Assembly: GCA_004194705.1 (NCBI GenBank)
Contig: SADC01001185.1
Span: 124,001-188,000, forward strand
Source of the DNA: Ditylenchus dipsaci
Lineage: Eukaryota; Nematoda; Chromadorea; Rhabditida; Anguinidae
Direction: 5' to 3'
DNA: 64,000 bases
The position numbers were made by a program, and so were the translations under genes. The notes under the pieces were generated by a model. That model saw only the letters and a list, made by a program, of their open reading frames with translations. It did no database searches and had not been told where the DNA came from. Shown here piece after piece: positions 33,980-45,715 of this stretch; position 1 is the first letter of the stretch, and every line of letters begins with the position of its first letter.

Positions 33980-34890
33980 TTGTTGTTGTAGACTTATTGT
34001 TCACGTGAATATTTTTCGATCTTGCTTGACATATACCTCTTCACCAAACAATGATCTTGGACACATCTTCTTATTGATAACCAACCGCCGAAAAATTGTG
34101 CGATAAAAGGTTAAAACACGGTTTCGAAAAAATAGGGGGGGGGGCGGCAATTAGAAAGGGGGGGCGCTTATTTTTCGATCGACCTTTAGGGGGCGGCAAA
34201 TAGAGGAAATACAGTGATTTGAAAAATTTTCTCGGCTTTTTTTCGGTATAGTTTTTTTCGCCTATATATTTATGATTCTTCGAAATACCGTATTTTCTCT
34301 ATTAAACCCCATGGAGATTATTTTTCGACCCCTAAAAATCAGAAAATTATTAGGTCGATTTCGAGATTTTTGGGTGCTCAACCAAAATCTGAAAAGTGGA
34401 ATCAGGAGTGCTCGTGCTAATCAAGAAAACGCAAAAAACAGATTTGCAAAATGCTCTGGGCTGAGATATGAGGTCCATATGGTGGGGATTATATCAGAGT
34501 GGGGGTTTGTTAGAGAGTGGGGGATTAATCACGGTCCACTGAAATGGCGAATTATGTGCAATAGCGAAAAATTGCGCGAAATTCAAATTTTTTGAAACTA
34601 GTCACCTTTGAGTTTGCTCAACATCTTGCTTTATACCTTAACTTTTTTACCACCTGCGCAGGACTTGTTCTTCGAAAATTCCCTACTAGCAGGGCCTTCA
34701 AATGAGCCATCACGCAAAAACCCCTATTTTTACTCGGAAAAATGCCAGTTGTTGTCTTCAAAGATACAATCTTTCTTTAATTTCTATCTCGGAAAAATTC
34801 GGTCTTTCTTTTCGTGGATAGGAAATCTTAAAATCGACGACTTTTTTAGATTTTTTGACGCACTGAAATTGACGCACTGAAATTTAAATT
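33980..34890. other. no gene seen
   Basis: Includes one end of a CCGTATTTTCTCTATTAAAC MITE at 34,288 and G-runs at 34,136-34,165. Open frames at 34,272-34,880 show no known domain. Confidence 0.4.
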
Positions 34891-34894
34891 TTTC

Positions 34895-35470
34895 ATTTTC
34901 ATTTTAGTACACAAATAAAAAATCTAAATATCTTTGTGTACGTTTGTGTACACATATGAAAAGTCAAACAATTTTGTGTAGGTTTATGTACACAAATAAA
35001 AAACGTGAAAATTTTGTTTATGTTTGTGTACACATAGAAAAAATATTGTACGCAACACAAAACAACAATGTTTTTTTGCATTAACAACGTTTACGGTACT
35101 AATAAATTATAAAAACATACTTTCTCGGGGATATTGTGCACGATAACGAGTCATCTTAGAAGCTCGATCTCATTTTTGGGATTTTAAAAACCGGATAAAA
35201 ACATAGAGGTTTTACATTCATGCACTTTTATGAGTTTTTTTACCAGTATTTTGCTTTTTATTTTGTTGCGTGCAATATTTTTTCTATGTGTACACAAATA
35301 AAAAAAAATTTTCAGGTTTTTCTTTTGTGTACATAAACCTACACAAACATTTTTTGACTTCATTTGTATACACAAACGTACACAAATAATTCTGAAATTT
35401 GATTTGTGTACGCAAACGTACACAAATTTATTTCAATTTTTATTTGTGTACTAAAATGAAAATGAGAAAA
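34895..35470. mobile_element. foldback-type element, GTACACAAATAAAAA motif
   Basis: Ends TTTTCATTTTAGTACACAAA and TTTGTGTACTAAAATGAAAA are inverted. Arrays of TTTGTGTACACAAATAAAAA-like units lie at 34,905-35,050 and, inverted, at 35,275-35,455. The interior of about 220 bp is non-coding. Confidence 0.7.
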
Positions 35471-35503
35471 TTTGAATTTTCATAAATGTACAAAAACGCA
35501 ATA

Positions 35504-35859
35504 CAGTCAACTTCCGATTTAGTGTATACCCTGGGGACCGGCTCCAGGTGCACACTAAATCGAATGTACACTAGGGTTTATTCTAGTCATTTTAATTAAC
35601 CGCCGGCCAAAATGATTTAATCCAGAGCCCGTATTCAGGGCGCAAATCGACAGAAAATAAGATAGATTTTCGGGCTGATTTCGGGACATATTTCGGAACC
35701 GATAATCGGACCGATTTTGGACAACTGTTCCATTTTGAACCGATTTTAAATTTGCTGTTTCTAGTGGAATCGAACTTTCGAGCCTTAACTTATTGCTGGA
35801 AGCTTGGTGTACACTAGGTGTACACTAAATTCGGTGTACACTAAATCGAGAGTCGACTG
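35504..35859. mobile_element. pogo-like MITE, TTTAGTGTACACT type
   Basis: Starts CAGTCAACTTCCGATTTAGT and ends AAATCGAGAGTCGACTG, TA on both flanks. Just inside the left end, CCCTGGGGACCGG corresponds in position to the core box of the other pogo-like MITEs. Confidence 0.75.
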
Positions 35860-35889
35860 TACAGAGGTTTTCACTGAAAGTGAGAGTAA

Positions 35890-36760
35890 AAAGTGAGGGT
35901 AAAAGAGAGTACAGGTACCCAGCTAGAGGTATCCAGGTGGCAGTACCCAGATAAAGGTACTTTCCTGGTAGTACCCAGATAAGATTACTTTCATGAAAGC
36001 ACCCAGGAGGTGGTATCCCGGTAATACTACCAGATAGTAATACTCAGGTAAATGTACCCAGGTGCCGTTACCCGGATAAAAGTACCCCGTTATGGTACCC
36101 AGACGGTGTGTCCAGATGAAGGTAACCAGGTGGTCATATCAAAATAGAGGTACCCAGATAAAGGTACCCAGGTGGTAGTACCTGGATGGGCATACCCAGA
36201 CGAAGCTACCCAGCTGGTGCTAGCTTAGTATTGTTATCCATATGGAAGTACCACATGATGTTTCTTGGATGGAGATGCACTCAGGTATGGGTACGCAGGT
36301 GATAGTATCAAGATGGAAGTACAAGGGTGGTTGTCATACCTGCAGCGCTGCCGGCGCTGGTGCCGTATTTGAAAAAGCCGGTGGCGCCGCCAGACGCCAG
36401 TGGCGAAATTTTCGCAGCGCCGGCGCTGGCGGCGGCGTTTTCAGCGGCGCTGCAGGTATGGTGGTGGTATCCAGTTTCAGGTACGCAGGACGAGGAACCC
36501 AGTTAGAGGTATTCAGTAAGTGGCACCCAGATCTAGATGCACCCAGGTGATGTTTCTAGATAAAAGTATCCAGATAGGAGTACTCCAATGAAGGTACTTA
36601 GATGATACCAACTAGGTATTGCTAGCAAGATGGAGGTTTTCACATGATGGTCCTTGGATGTAAGAATTCTCGGTAGCAGTTTTTATGTAGTAATAGCTTT
36701 ATGGGTGTACCCAGATGAAGGTACCTAGATAGTATCCAGCTTCAGTTACACAGATGACTT
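35890..36760. repeat. degenerate GGTACCCAG tandem repeat
   Basis: Dozens of imperfect copies of phrases such as GGTACCCAGATAAAGGTACC and CAGGTGGTAGTACCC. Interrupted at 36,342-36,457 by a GC-rich palindrome. Similar phrases occur near 6,420-6,560 and 55,990-56,200. Open frames here are by-products of the repeat. Confidence 0.65.
36342..36457. mobile_element. short GC-rich palindromic element
   Basis: About 115 bp, CTGCAGCGCTGCCGGCGCTG at the left and GGCGCTGCAG at the right, with complementary inner blocks (GGTGGCGCCGCC, CAGCGCCGGCGC). Much richer in G+C than its surroundings. It interrupts the GGTACCCAG repeat, so it is probably a mini-MITE. Confidence 0.5.
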
Positions 36761-36779
36761 CCCTTCAAGACAGAATATA

Positions 36780-37150
36780 CACTGAAAAACATACCCCAAA
36801 CAAACCCCTCGATAAACATCGCTCAAATAGCCCGGGTTATTACAGAAAAGGGTTATTTAAGGAGGTTATTTGAGAGCAGGTTATTACAGAGGGGTGTTAT
36901 TTGGGCTTACTGTCGCAAATTAATGCGCCAATAGTTGAAATACAGACAAAAAGCCGCCCCGAGCTTGCAAAACGCCACCTCTCGTGGCCTCCAAATTGCT
37001 TAAAATGAGGTGGCTTGCAAAGTGGGTTGCTAGGCCACTTCAGGTGGCCTCAAAATTTTAAAACGCAGAGAGCTTGAGAAGTGGCCTTAAAAGCCACCCC
37101 TTGCCAACCCTGGTCCCGCCTTAACTTTCTGAAACGCACGGGCACCCCCT
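36780..37150. other. no gene seen
   Basis: Short local repeats (GGTTATTACAGA-like at 36,830-36,905; GAGGTGGCTTGCAAAG-like at 36,965-37,100), then a GAAACGCACGGGCACCCC end of the GGCATGCCC-type MITE at 37,128. Confidence 0.4.
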
Positions 37151-39771
37151 TTAACGAAAATTTCGAAAAATTTGACCACTTTGAAGATTGGCATGGGTAG
37201 AATTTGATTGACTGATGGGCAAAGTCACTTTAGCTAAATTAACATACACTTGTTGGGCCAGTTTGTGAACACCCTCCATCGAAGAATTTAACTCTTCCGA
37301 TTTCGCTAGCATCTAAACTTGTCTAACCAATAAGGTGGCTACCAGACAAATTCTAATATTTTTAGAATTTGTCGCGCGACATTTTCTAATATTTTCAGAA
37401 TTTGTCGTGCGACATTTTCTAATATTTTTAGAATTTGTCGCGCGATATTTTTCTCATATTTTTAGAATTTTTTCGGCGTCTTTCTGTTAAGAAATCTTTT
37501 TTTCAGTTATTTTAATTATGTATGTGCATGCCTCTGCAGTCTGATAATTGACTTTATTAAATTATTTTAGTTTTGCTGTGATAAGCTCAAATGATTCTAA
37601 AGATCAAGAGATTAGCTTTTTCTCTAAAAACCAAATACAGCAGCAAGAAACGAACAGGGCTGGAAAGAGCTTAATATGGTCTAACTCGGGTATCAACTTG
37701 TAAAAATAAGTTCTGTGCTCAAAATGGGGTCTTATTTTTTATTTTAAATTTTTTGCGCTGAACTCGGCGTTAAGTCTGGACTTTTGTCTGCCCTGCAAAT
37801 TTTTGGAAAGCTATTTGGTTTTGTAAAACTCTTTCTGCTACTTTCAAAGGATGTTAAGGCCTTTTTTGATACGACTCTGCGTCATAAAAATGAAAGTTAA
37901 ATAAAAGTTGGGTGTTTTATTCATTTCATATTAGCAGCCTTTCCAGTAGGGGACCACAGGTAGGTTGTTCCTGTATTTAGTGAAGGTGAAAACATCTCTC
38001 GGTAGAGCCGCTACTTGCGATACACGTTGTTTTGCTGTTTATTAGAGTTCTATGCAATAAGTATTAATGTTTCGCTTCGGAGCGGCATGGTCGAAATACA
38101 CAAGAGCTCTCTTCTATTATAAAGCCCTTGTCAGGATGTTAAAAAAATATGAACCCATCTTTTCTATTAGAGAAATACAATAACAACCTTTTATTTCACA
38201 AAAAAAACTTTGTAAATAGCGAATGATGTTGCTTTTTGAATTAATTTTCGGGTCGGCGTTTTTGGTGTATCTAAGTGGTTCGGGCTCCATCCTAGTTATT
38301 TTGGCTTATCAAAGTGCTTCGGGCTCTATCCTGATGGTTCGGGTGCATCCACGTGTTTGGGGTACCTTCCTGGTACTTGGGGATAATCACGTGGCCATTT
38401 ATCTACTCTACCTGGCCACCTAACCATCCTTACTTGCCACCTACCTACTCTACCAGATCACATACTTTCACTAATTTTTTCAAGACAAAAAACGATGTAA
38501 AAAATACAGAAATTATAGTTAAATGAAAGTTTGATGTTTGTTTTATGTGGCTACAGCGGAGTGCTTTTTCCTATATGCGAACACTGACTTCCGCGTGCAT
38601 CCACGTGTTTATTCCTAAGGAACAGTTCCGTATGGTCGGTGAATCTCAGCTAACGTCGGAGCAATTGGTGCATGCTCTGCTAGTAGAATGAAGTTCCGAA
38701 CTTTGATGAATTAGTCTCATTTCTACGATCTGTGCAAGAAAGCGTGTGGTACGCAAAAGGATTCCATCTAGATTTCGACGATATTGAAGAAAATGATGAA
38801 GAGGGACTAGAAGAGGAAGGTAGTGTTGAAATATAGTTGTTCATTGAGTCTGTTAGCTTATACATGTTATTCTCCGTTGTAAATAAAGTTTGTATCAGCG
38901 CGAGATATCACTGAGTCGAATGTTGATGTGTAAAGGTTTGTTATTTTTGTGGTCTTTATATGTGAAGAAATCACATTTGTTGCCGAAGAGCATCTCAGTT
39001 TCGTGAATGTTTTCATTGCTTATAGTAGTTTTTTTTTGAAAACCTAGTACAAAGACTCAAATTTACTGATAGAATTTTTTTTTAATATTAGAAAATGTCG
39101 CGCGACAAATTCTAAAAATATTAGAAAATGTCGCGCGACAAATTCTAAAAATATTAGAAAAATGTCGCACGACAAATTCTAAAAATATTAGAAATTGTCG
39201 CGCGACAAATTCTAAAAATATTAGAATTTGTCTGGTAGCCAATAAGGTAGTTGTAAAACCAGCAAAAAGTATAACTCACAGTATATGTAGCTTTTATGGA
39301 AGTGTCTACCACATCACAAGCAGATCCTATGGAGGAAGAAAACACTTGAGTAGATTCCAGAGTAAGATCTGACATTCCACGCAGAGAACCTCAAATCAAA
39401 CATGTTTATTTGTTAAGCCGAGTTATCATATCAAAAAAAACCTCTAAGATCTCGCAGAACCATGTCAATGTTGGAGGAAATAGAGCGAGCATGTGCTTCC
39501 AAGTCTATTAATATGGATGAGTCGGGTATTAAGTCTCCAGACTTTCTTCTAGCATGTGGATTTCGATGACTAGGAGATTTGGGAGTTCCTAAAGCCAATA
39601 CTAGGTTTGCAGCCATAACTTAAAAAAAACCTGCTAAAGAATTGTTAGAGATTGGTGAAGCACCTTTGGCTTCTTGCACTGCCTGGCCAGCTAGTAAATC
39701 GGATGCCCTCAGCGGGGAATATCTTTGATACGCTGCTCTAGATCTCTAACAGTAACACCGTGTCCAGTCAT
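37151..39771 (-). CDS. BORCS6: BORCS6-like (lyspersin) subunit of BORC
   Basis: BORC recruits Arl8 to lysosomes and links them to kinesin. Four exons (39,771-39,631; 39,588-39,442; 39,389-39,280; 37,312-37,151). The BORCS6 family domain begins at LIDLEAHARSISSNIDMVLR and continues DLRG, SLRGMSDLTLESTQVFSSSI and, after the last intron, MLAKSEELNSSMEGVHKLAQ. Exon 1 needs one extra C in a C4 run (39,714-39,717) to stay open into exon 2. Intron 3 contains a 1.9-kb transposon; without it the intron would be 55 nt. After LAQQ the frame runs on to TAA at 37,151 without the usual final helix, and a MITE end starts there, so the C-terminus may be altered. A splice-acceptor-like TTATTTTAG lies about 30 bases 5' of the ATG. 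TAF2 ends only 270 bp upstream on the same strand. Confidence 0.75.
37337..39240. mobile_element. 1.9-kb hAT-like element with tandem termini
   Basis: Ends GGCTACCAGACAAATTC and complement, flanked by perfect 8-bp copies of AATAAGGT. Each end has four or so units of about 46 bp containing AATTTGTCGCGCGACA and CTAATATTTTTAG. Inside, near 38,590-38,835, are exon-like frames (FIPKEQFRMVGESQLTSEQL, then NFDELVSFLRSVQESVWYAK and an acidic tail) of unknown origin. It sits in intron 3 of the BORCS6-like gene. Confidence 0.85.
38590..38837 (+). pseudogene. unidentified exon-like fragments inside the BORCS6 intron element
   Basis: Two adjacent frames in the interior of the element. One ends SEQLVHALLVE; the next reads EVPNFDELVSFLRSVQESVW and ends in an acidic DDIEENDEEGLEEEG stretch before TAG. 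Codon use looks coding and AATAAAG follows at 38,881, but there is no recognisable family. Could be a captured host gene fragment or part of a transposon protein. Confidence 0.35.
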
Positions 39772-40043
39772 CGAAGTTCAATCAAAGTAAAGCTTTAGAC
39801 ACTAAAATAATTTAATCTTCTTAGGAATGCAATACAGTCTGTACCCAAATGGGCAAAATGAGAAACACAGATTACCGGCACAAAAATTATGACACGAATT
39901 TATAATTATTAGGCAAGAAGTGATTCAAAAACCACCCACAGCCAACAAAAGTCTTCACCAAAAGCCACAACGCAAAACTTTTATCACAAAAAGTTTGTAA
40001 TGAGCAACGTATAAATTTATTAAACACCGAGCAACAATAACAA

Positions 40044-43000
40044 TCAGAATAAGTTATTATGGCTTTTTCTTCTGATAACAACTGGAGTTTCCCGACCGTA
40101 GAGCAAAAAGTAGAGATCTGTAAGCATAGTGCGTATTCTCGTTTCCTGAAAAGAATCAAAAACTATTTGGAAGTCACGTTTTTAGGGTGAAGAGCTTACA
40201 ATATGGACATTACATATTGTATTCCACAAATCTGCGCCAACTGTGGACTGTTCATAGGAAAGGCCAATGTTTGCAAAGGACTAAATTCTATTTTGCTCGA
40301 CAAGCGAGAGGCATCAAAAACTCACTCATTTAAAGCAAGAAAAGGAGGATATAAGCAAAGCTTGTCCAACACACTGTATTTCACCGAAGAATCCGAATCA
40401 TTCAGAACCAGATGCAGAAGTTCGAGCACAGTTTTGGCAAATATAGGATTTTTGTTCTGTCTGACCATGGATATAATGCAATCCAACGCCGATCTTCTCA
40501 TCTGAAAGACTTAGGATATATGTGATTGCAACTTAGAGCAAAAGACTTACTGGTGCGTGAATTCCAGTAGATAAAGCAAATCTCCAAAAATATCCATGTC
40601 CAGAGGAATGTGTTTCCTGCGTTGCAACTAAAATTTAGTAAAATCCGAGTAATACAAGGTGTAACAAGAAATTCCCCGATTTCAAAGTGGTCATAACTTT
40701 TTTCTAGGTCGTTTTTCAAAATTCTGTTTTTACTCATCGATTTTTCTCGCCGACAATTTTTGTTTAGTGTAAGATACGAAAAACACGATTTTCGCTTGGT
40801 TCCCCTGTGGTATGGGTTTGGCCATCCAGGAGACACGAACAGACCAGGACCAAACCACAAATCGTGTTTTTTGTATTTTAAACTGAACAAAAAAAGAAAA
40901 AAATCGATCTGTAGAAACAGGAATTTTGAAAAACGACCTAGAAAAATGTTATGGCTACTTCAAAATGGTTTAATTCCTTGTTACACCCTGTATCATTGAG
41001 AGTTTGAGATTCCATTCAAGAATGCTTCCATAAATACCTACGTTGAGAAGGACGTGAAGACACCTCACTCCGACAACACGACCAAAAGAGGGTTTCATTG
41101 AGTCCATATTAAGAGCATGAGTAACTTCGGTCAGAACACTTTTCGCCTCTTGGCTCATTGTCTCGGGCAAAGCTTGTTCCGAAGCATGTTCTTTTGTAAC
41201 CAGGCTGCTGCTCAGCGAAAGGATCAAAGCTGCACGATAGAAATCATCAGAGTATCTGGATACAGACGAGTGTATCAGAAAAGAGTCAAATCGGAAACAA
41301 CAAACCTGTTTGCCGAATTGTCATTGTATTTAATTAAACCCAAAAGAAAATCAAGCACCTCATGCGGACAGACCCGACCCGCACTAGCACGAGTCATAGC
41401 GATCGCCATCGGCAAATCCTAAAGTACAATTTTTATTGAATTGAATACTTCGATGCAACTATGAAGAAATAACACACACCAGCATCAAAAAATAATTTTG
41501 CAGGTTGGAAGAAGTGGCCACGTAATTGTTCGATTGAGGCAACCTTGGAGCAACTTTACATCCAAAGAGGCGTTGAAAAAATACAATAAGAGGAATCTGA
41601 ACAACATCCATCTGTGCTTCTGGAAGCCGATTGCAGACTTCCACTAATCGACGTGCTGCCAATGATCGGACCCTCAATATTCATGGGTAAACATGCATCA
41701 CTGTTAGTTATATAGGGCTTACTTGTAGAAAAACCTGTCATTTTCAACAACTTCAGCCAACACTGTTTTCGTTTGATGGACCGGATATTGATGCAACATT
41801 TCGATAGCATGGAACTGTGCCAGAACGTCTTTTCATATTTAAGCATGTACTCCCATTGGTAGACTTGTTGAGTGACCTGCAGCTGGCGGGGAATCAGCAT
41901 TTCTGGGTCGATTCTGTGAATGATCCGTTAAAACCAGGCTTCTCATCCGTACCCTATTTAAGATCTGTACTTTATTTGGCACCCTGAGTCTTTGAAATTT
42001 TTGAGATTTTAGGTCAAAATCTTTATTTTTGGTGTTCGAATCTCAACAAGCACTGGATAAAATGGCACTTTTTGACGAAAAATGCCCTAGTTGTACTTTA
42101 TTTTGCCAAAATTACTTTATTTCGAAATTTTGAGATGAGAACCCTGGTTAAAGCAAAAGTTTTGAGAAACAATATTAGATGGCAGGGAGATCATGTTTTA
42201 GACGTAATTATTTCGAAAAGTTGACAGGTAGATCAGAGCACACCACGTATATATGTAAGTATAAATATACAGGGTGTTTCAAGAATTTCGATTCACTTTT
42301 TAATCGTCACAACTTTTTTATAAACCGAATTTTCGAATTCTGTAAACGCAGATTGACTCAGAATTGAAAAGCAATTTTTTTGGTATCTGATGTCGAAAAC
42401 ACGATTTTCGCTTGGTCCCCCTGTGGTTTAGGCCTTGCCCACCCAGAGACCATCCACAGTCCAGGACTCTAAACACAGGGGGACCAAGCGAAAATCGTGT
42501 TTTCGACATCAGATATCAAAAAATTGCTTTTCAAACCTGAGTCGATATGCGTTTAAAAAATTCGAAAATTCGGTCTACAAAAAAAGTTATGGCGATTTAA
42601 AGGTGTTTGAACTTCTTGGGACACCCTGTATATATGTGCATTCCCGAAAATGAGCATGATTTGGTGAGTACATATATATAGGAGAAGCAAACCTAATCCA
42701 AAGCACAGGTGAATCAGCATCCATCAGAGACAAGTCGATTTCGATTTCTTCTCCCGTTGTAAGTGGAACACGCTTCTTTTTCATTCTACGACCCTTGGAA
42801 TGGCATTGTAGATCATGCTTTGAGATGGTAGCGTCTACTTGCACAGTATGAGTAAAGCAGCCATCTACTTCCTGCACCACTATGGTTAGGGGACCAACAT
42901 AACTAAAACGTAGCAATCGATAAGGAAAATTTTTACAACAAAGTAAAAAATCACTTCTGTAAACCTACTGCTCTACTTAAATCTTGCTTCAGCTCAAGCT

Positions 43001-45247
43001 CCAGCTTTGAATGCTTCCGATTGAATGTATAAGACACCTAAACAGTCACGCTTATAAAAGCAGACCAAAAGTATGCAGCATTACCTGGAAATGGACATGA
43101 CCACCTGTGTGTACCCATTGTTCTATGAATGTGGGGAATTCACGGCTAGTAACGTTTGTCACAGTTCTGAAAAAAGAATCGCCAGAGATAACCATATGGA
43201 ACCAATCAACAGGCTTCATCAAATGTTGACTATACTGCATGGCTACGCTCAAAATACGGTGTAGAATCTGCAATCGGTTAGTTGACAGGACTCTCTTCTA
43301 ACCACGCAAGCAAAATATTCTCAGCTTGCATTGCTCAGAAGTCGACAAAACTGACCTTAACAAATTGATCTTTGCCCAGGCGTTTTTGTAACATATGCAT
43401 CAGAAAATGGCCCTTCTTGAAGAGTGCGTCTGCATACAGTGAGGAGCATGTTTCAGGCTTAGTCGAATCAAAATGCAGTACAAGGAACGGATCAATAGAC
43501 GCAGTTTTCCCCAAAAAGGAAGAAGACATATTGACCGGAGGCTGAGAAATGACGATCTTGCCAAACCTATTCTCGTATTCGCAGACTGATCTCAGCATTT
43601 TGTTCATCTGGAACTGATACTCCGAAGTACCAAAGGAACGCTCCACGAAGAGTCCACACACTAATCTAAAAAGGGTTTGGTAGCTGGGGCAGACAAACGA
43701 AGAAAAGACAACAAACCTTGCCAAGGATTTTACAAGCCATAGTTCTCCGAAATCGGCTGGGTTCACAAAACAACCAAAGAACTGCTGAGCAATTGCAAGA
43801 GCCAAAGATTGCCTTGTTGACTGCACTATGTCCAGTATCTTCTTGTGATAAAGTAATTCCAGAGAGAGGATCGAGAGACCGGCGTAAGTTGTTACTTCAT
43901 CAGGTACCTATGATGGAGAAAATGTAATATAATTGAAATCGTAAAGGTTCCAGGAAGACAACCTGATTCACAAAAACTTGTCTGTAAAACTGATAGGGAA
44001 AACGACACGACAAAAGCTCCTCGAAGAAAGTGTAGGTCCGATTTAGTGTTGAAACTGTATGTTTGAGCAGAGGCATCAAACCAGGAAGGCAAAAACTGAT
44101 GATCTTAAAAATCCAGTATAGGCTTTCCACCAAAGTTTGATAAATCTCATATACTAACAGACCTCGGGAATATCTGGCTGGACATGCATTTGAAATTGTC
44201 CTATGGCAAATCCAATATTTATGGCCGATGTTGGGAGGAGGAGCTGATAATGGAAGGTCTTTTGAGACTCATCTTCGGCTACTGGTATGGTATCCTACAA
44301 AACAGGTAATTAGCATTAAAAATATAAAAGTCCCTACAATGAGATCTCCAGAACAAACAACAGTGTAACGAGAGTCAACTGTGAACTCGAAGCGCCATAC
44401 TGCTAATTGATTTGGAGAGTCGAAACAAGGAAGCCATTGTTTCGTGCTAGACAAAATGCTTGATCGATAAGTGTACATGTGAGCCCCTGGATCTTCCTCA
44501 ATAGACTTCCCATTCCATACAAAGTTCACTCCCTACAACGAACAGTTTTACTCATTTATTTTGCCCAACAAATGTGCACCTCTGTTGGTGAGAGAACAAA
44601 TATATCTATCGCCAGCCTAAGAACCAACTGATTTGCTAAATGCAGAGCACACTGTTCTGGTATTTGCACGATTAAATCGCCCGGATAGGCAGTTAGCGAC
44701 TTCTGATAGATATTTTTTAGATTCAACACGCTCTTGTTTTCCACGTCTTTTCCGTCTGGCTGAAAGGATTAATATATTGAGGTAGAGTGACTGTGTTATG
44801 ATTAAGAACTGGCTTACCATCTTAAGCTTATTCCGAATGTATATGGCAGGATAGTCATTAATAGTGATTTGTCCAGTTCCATGAAAACCTTCTTCTCCGG
44901 GGAGAAGGCAATCTGAAATAATCCTTTAGATGCAAAAGTCAGACTAAATTCAACCTACTTTTTCCCAAATCAAGCTTTACATGGGCTAATCCAGTACGCA
45001 CCCCGATCAACGCGATTTCAGAGTAGACACGAAATGAACGCTTCTCAAAATCGATGGCTGATACATGGACTGTTTGACTGAGAACTCTGAAAGGTGACTG
45101 GCTGGAAGACGAATGATCAGAGAAGTTGCAATTATAGGCCTCAGTTGCGAAGCCTGCTGGAGTTGCGGCACCATTACTCGTGTGATTTTCACCGCCGATT
45201 GCAGAAGAGCTTGGAGCAGGAAATTGAAAAGCATCGTTGGCTACCAT
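40044..45247 (-). CDS. TAF2: TFIID subunit 2 (TAF2)
   Basis: TAF2 is a TFIID subunit with an M1-aminopeptidase-like fold that helps bind core promoter DNA. I trace 19 exons from ATG 45,247 to TGA 40,044, total about 1,036 codons; introns are mostly 45-60 nt. Recognisable blocks are VLSQTVHVSAIDFEKRSFRV (start), FDSPNQLAVWRFEFTVDSRY, LALAIAQQFFGCFVNPADFG, KHDLQCHSKGRRMKKKRVPL with EIDLSLMDADSPVLWIR, and the C-terminal helical repeats. The zinc-binding HExxH of true M1 peptidases is absent, as expected. It lacks the long His/Lys-rich tail of vertebrate TAF2. Two frame problems: a missing A at 41,830-41,833 (exon 12), and no frame-preserving GT-AG join between exons 16 and 17 (40,551 and 40,501). 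Introns hold three MITEs. A TTCTGTTTTCAG acceptor lies about 17 bases 5' of the ATG. Confidence 0.92.
40655..40990. mobile_element. mariner-like MITE (CAGGGTGT family), copy 1
   Basis: Ends CAAGGTGTAACAAGAAATTC and the complement GTTACACCCTG, TA on both sides. The core holds CGATTTTCGCTTGGTTCCCC and its inverted partner. Located in a TAF2 intron (between exons 15 and 16). Confidence 0.85.
41935..42145. mobile_element. hAT-like MITE in TAF2 intron 11
   Basis: 211 bp with ends CAGGCTTCTCATC and GATGAGAACCCTG. The flanks GTTAAAAC and GTTAAAGC are 8-bp target copies with one mismatch. Confidence 0.8.
42270..42628. mobile_element. mariner-like MITE (CAGGGTGT family), copy 2
   Basis: Ends CAGGGTGTTTCAAGAATTTC and CTTCTTGGGACACCCTG, flanked by TA. 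The core holds GATTTTCGCTTGGTCCCCC and its inverted partner. Located in TAF2 intron 11, next to the hAT-like MITE. Confidence 0.88.
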
Positions 45248-45570
45248 TTTTCACTTTGCATTACCTGAAAACAGAAATATTGATGAAAAATCAAGTTGAG
45301 TTAATTTAAGTGTAGGGACAAAATTTACAAATAAGAAAATAGCCTCTTGAAGATTGCAAAATCAAATACTGGCCTGAGGATTGACATAGAACACATGGAT
45401 TGGGGGGGGGAGTAGGGTGGGGGTAGGGGGGGTGGTAAAGGACTAAAAAGCAAAAAAAAAACTAAATAAGGCTAAAAACCCTGACGGGAGGGGGGATCTA
45501 TGGCCTAACTAAGAAACACCGCCCGCCGCCTTCCCCGCTCCAACCCTCCCCCTGAGCACGCCTATTGAGA
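45248..45570. other. TAF2 upstream region, no gene
   Basis: Contains G-rich runs (45,402-45,435) and A/C-rich sequence. No TATA box is obvious. The 3' splice-site-like sequence abutting the TAF2 start is discussed under the findings. Confidence 0.4.
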
Positions 45571-45572
45571 TA

Positions 45573-45715
45573 CAGTCAAGCCTCCATATAAGATACACCC
45601 TCGGGACTGGACCAAGTGTATCTTGTATCGAGGTGTATCTCATATAGAGACTAATTTAAAGAGGTTTATTCAACTTGGGACGGATCCAGGTGTATCTTAC
45701 ATCGAGACTTGACTG
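45573..45715. mobile_element. pogo-like MITE, ATAAGATACACC type
   Basis: 143 bp. Ends CAGTCAAGCCTCCATATAAG and its counterpart ending CGAGACTTGACTG, with TA on both sides. The inner CCTCGGGACTGGACC box corresponds to the core box of related elements. A relative lies at about 22,640-22,690. Confidence 0.8.

Noticed and set aside
36242..36550. 102-codon open frame on the plus strand
   Set aside because: It spans the GGTACCCAG repeat and the GC-rich palindrome; composition follows the repeats.
40044..45247. TAF2 as a pseudogene
   Set aside because: Nineteen exons with near-complete conservation and only two frame problems, one in a homopolymer; the same error type is found in neighbouring genes.
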